A DNA stretch of 6,133 nt from the NCBI GenBank assembly GCA_017882945.1, contig JADGON010000294.1, forward strand, positions 1 to 6,133. The letters are read 5' to 3'. The stretch comes from Acidimicrobiia bacterium. GTDB taxonomy: Bacteria > Actinomycetota > Acidimicrobiia > IMCC26256 > JAENVU01. Positions 1 through 5,636 of the stretch are shown one piece after another. Positions within the stretch are counted from its first letter, which is position 1. Every line of letters starts with the position of its first letter. The notes under the pieces were generated by a model that was given only the letters and a program-made list of their open reading frames with translations, was not told the DNA's origin and did no database searches. The position numbers and the translations under genes are program-made.

Positions 1-221
1 CCGGTCACCGGCGCGTACACCTCCGACACCGACTTGGTGGATTCGATCTCGGCGATCGACGCGTTCGCGATCACTTCGAGGCCCGCGTCGGGAAGCTGCA
101 CGTACACCACGTCGCCGAGCGCGTCCTGGGCGTAGTCGGTGATGCCGACGATCCCCCGGGTGCCCTCGACCCGGATCCACTCGTGTTCCTTCGAATACCG
201 CAACCCCTCGGGGTACTCCAT
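1..221 (-). CDS. gcvH: Glycine cleavage system H protein, N-terminal part (cut by window edge)
   Basis: GcvH is the lipoylated shuttle protein of the cytoplasmic glycine cleavage system; it carries the aminomethyl intermediate between the P, T and L proteins. The 73 complete codons visible here read as a typical H protein: the N-terminal segment with KEHEW at residues 11-15, the GITDYAQDALGD segment at 26-37, and the lipoyl-attachment segment IESTKSVSEVYAP at 59-71, in which Lys63 is the expected lipoylated residue. The ATG at 221 is preceded by a strong AGGAGGA ribosome binding site, which fixes the start. The gene lies 34 nt after the stop of the nucleotidyltransferase fusion gene, in the same direction, so co-transcription is likely. 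About 50 C-terminal residues are missing because the window ends, not because the gene is broken. Identification is secure from the lipoyl motif and N-terminus. Confidence 0.96.
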   Translation of the reverse strand, partial: MEYPEGLRYSKEHEWIRVEGTRGIVGITDYAQDALGDVVYVQLPDAGLEVIANASIAEIESTKSVSEVYAPVT

Positions 222-230
222 GCGCTGCCG

Positions 231-240
231 ATTCCTCCTG
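231..240 (-). promoter_or_regulatory. Strong Shine-Dalgarno site of gcvH
   Basis: On the minus strand this reads CAGGAGGAAT, ending about 9 nt before the gcvH ATG. It is among the best ribosome binding sites in the window and gives gcvH its own initiation signal, unlike the overlap-coupled genes further upstream in the operon. Confidence 0.8.
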
Positions 241-255
241 AGCTGGTCGTGGGCT

Positions 256-2742
256 TCAGACGATTTGCGCGATGCGCCGGGCGTACTCGGCGGCGAGCTG
301 GGTTGCCTCGTTGTCCGTGCCGGCTTCGGCCCACACGTGCACGATCGGCTCCTCGGGGTCCGGGAGCACGAGCGCCCAGCCATCGGGATGCAGGATCTTG
401 ACGCCGTCGACGAGCACCACGTCCCGGCCCTTCGCGCGCTCCACCATCTCTCGCATCACCGCGCCCTTGCGCTCCCAGGGCGTCGGCACGGTCTCGTGGG
501 CGATGTGCACGGCCGGCAGTGTCGCGACGATCTCGGACAGCTTGTGCCCGGTGACCGCGAGCAGGTCGAGCAGCTTCACCAGCGTCGCGGTCGCGTCGTA
601 GGCGGGCAGGAAGTCGGGCCAGATGAAACCGCTCTCCTGGGAGGCGGCGAAGTCCACCCGATCGCTGGACGCGACCTCCATCAGGTTGGAGGCGGACAGC
701 TTGGTCCACACGATCTCGGCTCCCCGTTCGCTCGCGATGCGCTCGGCCTGCTTGCTCACCGACACCGGGAGCGCGACCCGCGCGCCGGGCCGGGCTTCGG
801 CGACGAGGGTGAGCAACGCGAGCAGCGCCTGCTCGGGGTCGAGCATGTGCCCGGTGTCGTCGACGACCGTTCCCGTCTCGCCGTCCGGGTCGATCACCAT
901 GCCGAGGTCGCTCGCCGACGCGCGCACCAGCTCGCCGATTCGCTGGATCCGCTCGGTACGGTCGTCCGCGCTTCCCCGCGAGCGGGTTGCCGCGAACGGA
1001 TTCACCGCGAGGACGTCCGCGCCGAGCTTCGCGAGCACGGCGGGCATCACCAGTGACGACGCGCCGAACGAATAGTCGAGCACCACCTTGAACGCGCGTT
1101 CGCGCAAGCGGCCCTTGTCGACGCTCGCCTCGAGTGCGGCGGTGTAGTACTCGAGCGAGCGCGGCGGGAAGACGATGTCTCCGATGTCGCCGGCGAACGC
1201 GCGCCGGAAGTCCTCGCGCTGGAGCAGCCGTTCGATCTTGCGCTGCGCCGCTTCGTCGATGTCCCGGCCCTCGTTGTCGAGGATGCGGATCTCGACACTG
1301 TTCGGGTCCTTCGGCGAGAGGCGCACCGTGATCCCGCCGTCGGTCATCGAGTTCCGCACCTGGAACCGCGTGAGCGGCACCGTCGCGAGCTCGACGTCCT
1401 CCACGTTCACCCCGGAGAGGTTCAATCCACCGATGATCGAGCGCTTGAGCGCGCGGGCCACCCGGCTCGTGTCCCGGCTCGTGCTGACCACTGCCCCCTT
1501 CTTGAGCGACGTGCCGTACGCCATGGCCAGGCGGGTCGCGACCTCGGGCGTGATGTCGACGTTGGCGAGCCCGGCCACGCCGCGGCGGCCGAACAGCGTG
1601 CGCGCTCCCCGGCTCTCCCACACGATCGACGAGGTGACAACCGCACCGGCCTCGACCGTCTTGAACGGATACACCTTGACGCCGGGATTCACGACCGCGC
1701 CCTCGCCGACGAAGCACTCGTCGCCGAGCACCGCGCCCTCCTCGACCGCGGCATGGGCTCGCAGATCGCAGGATCTCCCGATGACCGTGCCCCGCAGCCG
1801 GACCGCGGGTCCGAGGTACGCGTGCTCGTGCACCACCGAGCGGACGATGGACGCGTCGTGCTTCACCACGACGTCGCGGCCGAGCACCGTGTACTCGCGG
1901 ACGTGGGCGCCGGCCTCGATGAGGCAGTTCGACCCGATGATCGCGGGACCGTCGATACGGGCATCCGGGTCGACTTCGGCGCCCTCGCCCAGCCACACGT
2001 CTTCGCCGAGCCGGAACCCGTCGATCTCGATGTTCACCTTGCCGTCGAGGATGTCCTGGTGCGCGCGCAGGTACGCCTCGAGCGTGCCGACGTCCTCCCA
2101 GTAGCCCTCCGCGACGTATCCGAACAGCGGCTTGCCCCGCTTCAGGATCGCCGGGAAGACGTCGCTCGAGAAGTCCACGACCTCGCCCTTGTGGATGAAG
2201 TCGAACACCTCGGGCTCGAGCACGTAGATGCCGGTGTTGATCGTGTCCGAGAACACCTGACCCCACGTCGGCTTCTCGAGGAACCGGTCGATCGATCCGT
2301 CGTCGTGGGTGATCACGATCCCGAACTCCACCGGGTCGTCGACCCGCTTGAGCGCGATGGATCCGGCCGCACCGGTCGATCGGTGGGCCTTGACGAACGC
2401 GCTGAGGTCGATGTCGGTGAGGACGTCTCCCGAGATCACGAGGAACGTCTCGTCGAGCTCGTCGGCCGCGTTGCGCACCGAGCCCGCGGTCCCGAGCGGA
2501 GTGTCCTCGGTTGCGTACCGCATGCGCACGCCGAAGTCCGAGCCGTCGCCGAAGTAGGTGCGGATGTGGTTCGCGAGGAACGCGACCGTGACCACGATGT
2601 CGTCGAAGCCGTGCTCCGCGAGGAGGCGCACGATGTGCTCCATCATCGGCCGATTCGCCACCGGCATCATCGGCTTGGGCTGGTTGCTCGTGAGCGGGCG
2701 CAGGCGAGTGCCCTCTCCCCCGGCGAGGATCACGGCCTTCAC
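256..2742 (-). CDS. Sugar-1-phosphate nucleotidyltransferase (probably mannose-1-phosphate guanylyltransferase) fused to left-handed beta helix and degenerate phosphohexomutase-like domain
   Basis: This 828-residue protein has three parts. Residues 1-235 are an NTP_transferase domain: GGEGTRLRPLT at 8-18, the PKPMMPV segment with Lys23, PLGTAGS at 82-88, the metal-site GD at 105-106, EKP at 156-158, NTGIY at 169-173 and WEDVGT at 215-220. Residues about 240-372 are hexapeptide repeats of a left-handed beta helix. Residues about 375-828 resemble an alpha-D-phosphohexomutase, but all four active-site loops are altered: RLSPKDP (474-480) in place of TASHNP, DPDGET (618-623) in place of the DGDR loop, QESGF (702-706) in place of GExSGH, and LPDPEEP (793-799) in place of RPSGTEP. 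The first domain should make an NDP-sugar, most likely GDP-mannose for glycans or lipid mannosides; substrate is inferred from family resemblance. The start is GTG at 2742 in a GTGA overlap with the upstream gene's stop, with GGAG 7 nt before it. The frame stays open much further upstream, but that stretch is only a shadow of the neighbouring gene. Confidence 0.88.
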   Translation of the reverse strand: MKAVILAGGEGTRLRPLTSNQPKPMMPVANRPMMEHIVRLLAEHGFDDIVVTVAFLANHIRTYFGDGSDFGVRMRYATEDTPLGTAGSVRNAADELDETFLVISGDVLTDIDLSAFVKAHRSTGAAGSIALKRVDDPVEFGIVITHDDGSIDRFLEKPTWGQVFSDTINTGIYVLEPEVFDFIHKGEVVDFSSDVFPAILKRGKPLFGYVAEGYWEDVGTLEAYLRAHQDILDGKVNIEIDGFRLGEDVWLGEGAEVDPDARIDGPAIIGSNCLIEAGAHVREYTVLGRDVVVKHDASIVRSVVHEHAYLGPAVRLRGTVIGRSCDLRAHAAVEEGAVLGDECFVGEGAVVNPGVKVYPFKTVEAGAVVTSSIVWESRGARTLFGRRGVAGLANVDITPEVATRLAMAYGTSLKKGAVVSTSRDTSRVARALKRSIIGGLNLSGVNVEDVELATVPLTRFQVRNSMTDGGITVRLSPKDPNSVEIRILDNEGRDIDEAAQRKIERLLQREDFRRAFAGDIGDIVFPPRSLEYYTAALEASVDKGRLRERAFKVVLDYSFGASSLVMPAVLAKLGADVLAVNPFAATRSRGSADDRTERIQRIGELVRASASDLGMVIDPDGETGTVVDDTGHMLDPEQALLALLTLVAEARPGARVALPVSVSKQAERIASERGAEIVWTKLSASNLMEVASSDRVDFAASQESGFIWPDFLPAYDATATLVKLLDLLAVTGHKLSEIVATLPAVHIAHETVPTPWERKGAVMREMVERAKGRDVVLVDGVKILHPDGWALVLPDPEEPIVHVWAEAGTDNEATQLAAEYARRIAQIV

Positions 2743-3356
2743 AGAGCAGCTCCATGTGACTCGCGCGCGGAGCGCCCCTCGCGGAGCGCGTTTCGGGCCA
2801 TCGGGACGTAGAGGGCGCCTGCGTAGTAGCTCAGGAAGAGTCCCCCGATCGCGAAGAGCCAGGTGATGACTGCGAGGACGTCGCGCAGACCCGACGGATC
2901 CAGCGCGGAGACGAGCACGAAGCCGGGGAGCGCGAACATCAGAGCCAGCGTGCCCGCTTTTCCGACCCACTGCACATCGATCCGGCGGGCGCCGGCGAAC
3001 GCGAGGATGAGGGTGACCACGCTGAGCGCTGCTTCGCGCGCCAGAACGAGGACGCCGACCCAGATCGGGACGTCGCCACTCACGAGCAGCCCGATCGCGC
3101 CCGCGATGAGCATGACCCGGTCCGAGACCGGGTCGAGGATCTTGCCGACCTCGCTGCCTTGGTCGAAGTGGCGGGCGATGTAGCCGTCGACCCAGTCGGT
3201 GGCCCCCAGCACCGCGAACAGGATGCCGGCGGGGATCGGACGGTCCTCGGCGAGCAGCAGCCAGAGGAAGACGGGGACGCCGGCCAGGCGCGCGAGCGAG
3301 ATGGCGTTCGGAACGGTCCAGACACCGCGGTCGCGAGCGAGGTCGGGGACCGTCAT
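2739..3356 (-). CDS. pgsA: CDP-alcohol phosphatidyltransferase, PgsA-like
   Basis: This is a membrane enzyme that transfers a phosphatidyl group from CDP-diacylglycerol to an alcohol. The likely acceptor is glycerol-3-phosphate, giving phosphatidylglycerol phosphate. The 205-residue product contains the full family signature DG-x2-AR-x8-G-x3-D-x3-D from Asp57 to Asp79, an N-terminal NAISLARL segment (17-24) and a GKAGT segment (132-136) typical of PgsA-type proteins. Hydrophobic stretches near 25-36, 41-53, 82-94, 97-121, 135-151 and 160-184 fit a six-helix membrane protein. The start is ATG at 3356; the signature lies at the usual distance from it, but no good ribosome binding site precedes it. 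It follows the Dabb gene by 32 nt, and its TGA overlaps the GTG of the next gene, implying translational coupling. An open frame extends upstream to 3908, but that part is a shadow of other genes. The acceptor is not settled: phosphatidylinositol-type synthases or cardiolipin synthase of this fold remain possible. Confidence 0.85.
   Translation of the reverse strand: MTVPDLARDRGVWTVPNAISLARLAGVPVFLWLLLAEDRPIPAGILFAVLGATDWVDGYIARHFDQGSEVGKILDPVSDRVMLIAGAIGLLVSGDVPIWVGVLVLAREAALSVVTLILAFAGARRIDVQWVGKAGTLALMFALPGFVLVSALDPSGLRDVLAVITWLFAIGGLFLSYYAGALYVPMARNALREGRSARESHGAAL
2750..2753 (-). promoter_or_regulatory. Ribosome binding site that decides the GTG start of the nucleotidyltransferase fusion
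   Basis: The minus strand reads GGAG, 7 nt before the GTG at 2742 and inside the 3' end of the upstream phosphatidyltransferase gene. Together with the GTGA overlap and the fact that the conserved KAVILAGG segment begins at codon 2, it supports this start over upstream in-frame codons. Confidence 0.6.
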
Positions 3357-3388
3357 GACAACCAGCGTAGGCGCAGGCGCGGTCGCGA

Positions 3389-3688
3389 TCAGAGTGCGAA
3401 CTGGACGGCGGATCGGGACGCGAGGATCGGTCGGATCCGCTCGGCCAGCACGGCCTGGTGCGCCGGATGATCCCGATACGCGAGGTAGCCGTCGACATCC
3501 TCGAAGTCCGCGACTACCGCGAATTGCTGGTTTCCGTCGTTCAAGCCGAGGTCCGGTCCGAAGTGGTACTCGCCGATCTCGGGAATCTGATCGCGCAGCG
3601 CCCCGAGACCCGACGCGACAGCGGCGATCTGCTCCTCGGTCGCTCCTTCCACGAACGCGAAGGTCGCGACATGACGGCAGCCCGTCAC
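3389..3688 (-). CDS. Dabb (stress-responsive A/B barrel) domain protein
   Basis: This is a 99-residue single-domain protein of the dimeric alpha/beta barrel type. Features of the Dabb family are visible: an N-terminal strand with His6 (CRHVATFAF), a mid-protein YHFGPDLG turn (41-48), a strand with FAVVADFED (56-64), and the GYLAYRDHPAHQAV segment (67-80), whose HPAH is the most characteristic piece. Family members range from proteins of unknown role to small cyclases and heme-degrading relatives, so no reaction can be assigned. The start is GTG at 3688, in a GTGA overlap with the stop of the SDR gene, so the two are probably made in linked amounts. An ATG a few bases downstream is out of frame. 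The partner SDR gene is the best clue to role: both could act on the same small molecule, but this is inference. Confidence 0.8.
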   Translation of the reverse strand: MTGCRHVATFAFVEGATEEQIAAVASGLGALRDQIPEIGEYHFGPDLGLNDGNQQFAVVADFEDVDGYLAYRDHPAHQAVLAERIRPILASRSAVQFAL

Positions 3689-4431
3689 AGGAGCCCCGCG
3701 TACACGCCACCGTCGACCGGGATCGCGGCGCCGGTGAGGTACTTCGCCGACTCGGAGCACACGAAAGCCGCAACCGCGCCGAAGTCGTCCGCGGCGCCGA
3801 TGAAGCCGGTCGGCACCGAGGCACCCAGGCTGCTCGCGTCGCCGTGCAGGTCCTGGAGCCGTTCCGTGTCGTGGAGCCCGGGTTGCAGGCTGTTGACGGT
3901 GACGCCATCGGCCGCCACCTCCCGGGCCAGCGTCTTCAGGAATCCCGTCACCCCGGCGCGCGCGGTGTTCGAGAGGATCAGCCCGGCGATCGGCTGGCGG
4001 ACCGCGATCGAGGTGATCGCGACGACCCGGCCCCAATGGCGCTGCTGCATCGCCGGGACCGCGGCCTTGCACATGGCGATCGTGGAGAGGCAGTTCAGCT
4101 CGAACGCCTCCGCGTACGCGGAGAGATCGTCGATCCCGGCGAAGTCACCGGCAGGCGGGCCACCGGCATTCGCCACCAGGATGTCGACCCCGCCGAGGAC
4201 CTGGTTCGCGGCTTCGATGAAGGCGGTGGCACCCTCCGCGTCGGCCACGTCCGCGACGAGCGGCACGCAACCGTTCCCGATCCGCGCTGCGGCGTCTTCG
4301 ATGCGAGTTCGGTCACGACCACAGATCGCGACCTGTACTCCCTCACCCGCGAGCGCGGCGGCAGTCGCGAACCCGAGGCCGCGCGACGCCGCAGCAACCG
4401 CAGCCCGTCGTCCGTCGATCCCAAGATTCAT
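3685..4431 (-). CDS. SDR-fold protein of an atypical class lacking the catalytic Tyr and Lys
   Basis: The 248-residue product has the whole short-chain dehydrogenase/reductase layout: AAASRGLG (13-20) at the glycine-rich nucleotide loop, GRD at 38-40, ADV (60-62), NAGG (88-91), Asn113, Ser141 in AITSI, and QPG (183-185), ending in a PVDGGVYAGLL tail. It is unusual at two places. The first loop has Ala-Ala where classical members have Thr-Gly. The YxxxK site, expected 13 residues after Ser141, reads SNTAR (154-158), so Tyr is Ser and Lys is Arg. A group of SDR proteins annotated as FabG-like oxidoreductases is known to me with this SNxxR pattern, so it is probably a subfamily trait and not decay. 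NAD(P) binding is plausible, but reductase activity should not be assumed. The start is ATG at 4431; MNLGIDGRRAA gives the normal distance to the first strand. It is coupled to the Dabb gene downstream and follows the xdhC-like genes. Confidence 0.85.
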   Translation of the reverse strand: MNLGIDGRRAAVAAASRGLGFATAAALAGEGVQVAICGRDRTRIEDAAARIGNGCVPLVADVADAEGATAFIEAANQVLGGVDILVANAGGPPAGDFAGIDDLSAYAEAFELNCLSTIAMCKAAVPAMQQRHWGRVVAITSIAVRQPIAGLILSNTARAGVTGFLKTLAREVAADGVTVNSLQPGLHDTERLQDLHGDASSLGASVPTGFIGAADDFGAVAAFVCSESAKYLTGAAIPVDGGVYAGLL

Positions 4432-4460
4432 CTGGAGGTCCCATCGTTCATCTGGAGTTC
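4421..4460 (-). repeat. Imperfect 20-bp tandem duplication at the XdhC/SDR junction
   Basis: Two adjacent 20-mers on the minus strand, GAACTCCAGATGAACGATGG (4460 to 4441) and GACCTCCAGATGAATCTTGG (4440 to 4421), match at 16 of 20 positions and share the 11-mer CTCCAGATGAA. Each copy carries an ATGA. In the first copy, ATGA overlaps the stop of the upstream gene; in the second, it provides the start of the SDR gene. The first unit would begin MNDG, the second begins MNLG, which suggests a duplicated gene start. Confidence 0.75.
4428..4451 (-). other. 7-codon mini-ORF bridging the XdhC and SDR genes through ATGA overlaps
   Basis: This ORF reads MNDGTSR then stop. Its ATG overlaps the TGA of the upstream xdhC-like gene, and its own TGA overlaps the ATG of the SDR gene. 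It coincides with the 20-bp tandem duplication. If ribosomes re-initiate at the first ATG, they would terminate exactly at the SDR start. There is no evidence that the peptide itself matters, and it may be incidental. Confidence 0.3.
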
Positions 4461-5299
4461 CTTCGTGGTTCAGGTATCGCCACGTGGATCGGACCGGTGC
4501 CGTCACGGAGCGAGGCGGCGCCGGTGCGCCCGGTGCGCACCGCGATGATCTCGGCGCAGATCGCGATCGCCGCTTCTTCCGGGGTGCGCGAGCCGATGTC
4601 GAGCCCGATCGGAGCCATCACCCGGGCCAACCCCGCGTCGTCCACCCCGGCGTCGCGCAGCCGCGCGACCCGAGCCGCGTGCGTGCGCCGCGAACCCATG
4701 GCACCCAGGTAGCCGACCTCGGTCCCGAGGGCGGCGACGATCGCAGGGATGTCGAACTTCGCGTCGTGGGTGAGCACGCACACCGCGTCGCGGGGGCCAA
4801 GCTCGTCGCCGACCTTGGCCAGGTAGCGATCCGGCCAGTCGTTGGCGATCTCGTCCGCCATGGGAAAGCGCGCGACGGTCGCGAACACCGCGCGGGCGTC
4901 GCACACGGTGACCCGGTAGCCCAGGAGCTTGCCGGCCTTCGCCAGCGCACCCGTGAAGTCCACCGCGCCGAAGATGATCAGCCGCGGCGATGGCGCGAAC
5001 GACTCGATGAAGACGCGGACGGTCTCTTCTCGCGCCTCACCGTGCGGTCCGTACCGGCGTGTCGCGGTGAGTCCCGCGTCGAGCTCGGCCTGCGCGTCAC
5101 GCGCCACGACGCGGTCCAGGTCCGGGTGGCCGAGCGTCCCGAGCGTTGCTTCGCCCGGACGGACCAACAGCTTCGCCCCGACACCGGGGCCGTCGACCAC
5201 CGTCGCGAGTGCCACCGGGCGGTCCGCGCGCAGGGCCTCCTGCAACGCGTCGAAGACCGGGGTACCAGTCCCACCCCCCGCCTCGCCCGGGTCGCTCAC
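4448..5299 (-). CDS. XdhC/CoxF-type molybdoenzyme maturation protein, C-terminal (Rossmann) half
   Basis: The 283-residue product carries the XdhC_C Rossmann domain in its second half. RLIIFGAVDFTG (106-117) is the nucleotide-binding loop, with Val-Asp-Phe where many XdhC proteins have Gly-His-Val. It is followed by GYRVTVCDAR (127-136), CVLTHDAKFDIP (174-185), YLGAMGSRRTH (197-207), and the strongly conserved PIGLDIGSRTPEEAAIA stretch (230-246). Residues 14-100 contain VALATVVDGPGVGAKLLV and look like the linker part of a longer actinobacterial XdhC. XdhC proteins help insert sulfurated molybdenum cofactor into xanthine dehydrogenase-type enzymes in the cytoplasm. The start is GTG at 5299, forming GTGA with the stop of the N-terminal-half gene, with GGAG 11 nt before it. 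An in-frame ATG at 5341 would overlap the upstream gene by 46 nt and add residues with no family resemblance. Reading both halves as one protein would need a frameshift, so a genuine split or a sequence error are both possible. Confidence 0.85.
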   Translation of the reverse strand: MSDPGEAGGGTGTPVFDALQEALRADRPVALATVVDGPGVGAKLLVRPGEATLGTLGHPDLDRVVARDAQAELDAGLTATRRYGPHGEAREETVRVFIESFAPSPRLIIFGAVDFTGALAKAGKLLGYRVTVCDARAVFATVARFPMADEIANDWPDRYLAKVGDELGPRDAVCVLTHDAKFDIPAIVAALGTEVGYLGAMGSRRTHAARVARLRDAGVDDAGLARVMAPIGLDIGSRTPEEAAIAICAEIIAVRTGRTGAASLRDGTGPIHVAIPEPRRNSR

Positions 5300-5613
5300 C
5301 AATCGAGTGGCTCCACGAAGAGGTGAACCGTCCCGCCACACGTGAGTCCCACCGCAAACGCTTCGTCGTCCGAGTAGCCGAAGCTCACGATGCCGCGTGG
5401 CTTCTCACCCGACAGGACGGCCAGCGCCTCCGTGACGACCGCCCCTTCGACGCATCCACCGGACACCGAGCCCGCGACCTCGCCCGCGTCGTTCACCACC
5501 ATCGTCGCGCCCGGATCACGGGGTCCGGATCCGTCGACGCCGACAACACGCGCGATCGCCACCCGGTGGCCGCCGGCGCGCCAGCGCTCGATGTCGCCGA
5601 GCACTTCCTTCAT
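5296..5613 (-). CDS. XdhC_CoxI domain protein, N-terminal half of an XdhC maturation factor
   Basis: This 105-residue protein corresponds to the N-terminal XdhC_CoxI domain. Visible family segments are AIARVVGVDGSGPRDPGATM (19-38), GSVSGGCVEGAV (48-59) with Cys54, YSDDEAFAVGLTCGG (80-94) with Cys92, and HLFVEPLDW at the C terminus. In full-length XdhC this domain is followed by a linker and a Rossmann domain. Here the Rossmann part is encoded by the next gene, which begins in a GTGA overlap with this gene's TGA. The protein probably works with that partner in maturing a molybdenum hydroxylase encoded nearby. The start ATG at 5613 has a GGAGG core 9 nt upstream, and MKEVLGDIERW matches the usual XdhC N-terminus. 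It follows the CoxE gene by 19 nt. Free-standing proteins of this length exist in the family, so a split is not in itself abnormal. Confidence 0.87.
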   Translation of the reverse strand: MKEVLGDIERWRAGGHRVAIARVVGVDGSGPRDPGATMVVNDAGEVAGSVSGGCVEGAVVTEALAVLSGEKPRGIVSFGYSDDEAFAVGLTCGGTVHLFVEPLDW

Positions 5614-5636
5614 CGCGTTCCCCCTCCGAGTCTCAT
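5610..5636 (-). other. 8-codon mini-ORF bridging the CoxE and XdhC_CoxI genes through ATGA overlaps
   Basis: This ORF reads MRLGGGTR then stop. Its ATG overlaps the CoxE TGA, and its TGA overlaps the ATG of the next gene, the same layout as at 4428-4451. Because the mini-ORF contains the ribosome binding site of the next gene, direct initiation there is the simpler explanation, and the mini-ORF may be a by-product of GC-rich sequence. Confidence 0.25.
5620..5627 (-). promoter_or_regulatory. Shine-Dalgarno site of the XdhC_CoxI gene
   Basis: The minus strand reads GGAGGGGG within the 19-nt gap after the CoxE stop. The GGAGG core lies 9 nt before the ATG at 5613. It supports that ATG as the start over the in-frame ATG at 5733, which lies inside the CoxE gene. 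Confidence 0.7.

Noticed and set aside
222..255. A promoter or terminator in the gap before gcvH
   Set aside because: Only 34 nt are available; apart from the ribosome binding site I see no hairpin followed by T-rich sequence and no clear -10/-35 pair.
71..2755. An 894-codon minus-strand open frame
   Set aside because: Arg/Gly/Pro-rich translation without recognisable domains; it is a frame shadow of the nucleotidyltransferase fusion in GC-rich DNA.
1175..2811. Long plus-strand open frames opposite the nucleotidyltransferase gene (1175-2104 and 1753-2811)
   Set aside because: No family motifs, and fully antisense to a gene with clear domains; typical antisense shadows at high GC.
256..3498. 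A 1080-codon minus-strand open frame that would extend the nucleotidyltransferase fusion by about 250 residues
   Set aside because: The extra N-terminal part lies over pgsA in another frame, is low-complexity Arg/Pro-rich, and precedes the conserved KAVILAGG start; the GTG at 2742 has a ribosome binding site and overlap context.
2739..3908. An upstream extension of PgsA to 389 residues
   Set aside because: The added segment overlaps the Dabb and SDR genes in another frame and has no membrane or catalytic features; the ATG at 3356 gives a normal-length protein.
3685..4506. An SDR start at the ATG at 4506
   Set aside because: It would add 25 residues overlapping the end of the XdhC gene; MNLGIDGRRAA at 4431 gives the standard SDR N-terminus and fits the ATGA junction.
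3199..5326. Long plus-strand open frames (3199-4548 and 3458-5326)
   Set aside because: They run antisense across several well-supported minus-strand genes and have biased compositions without motifs.
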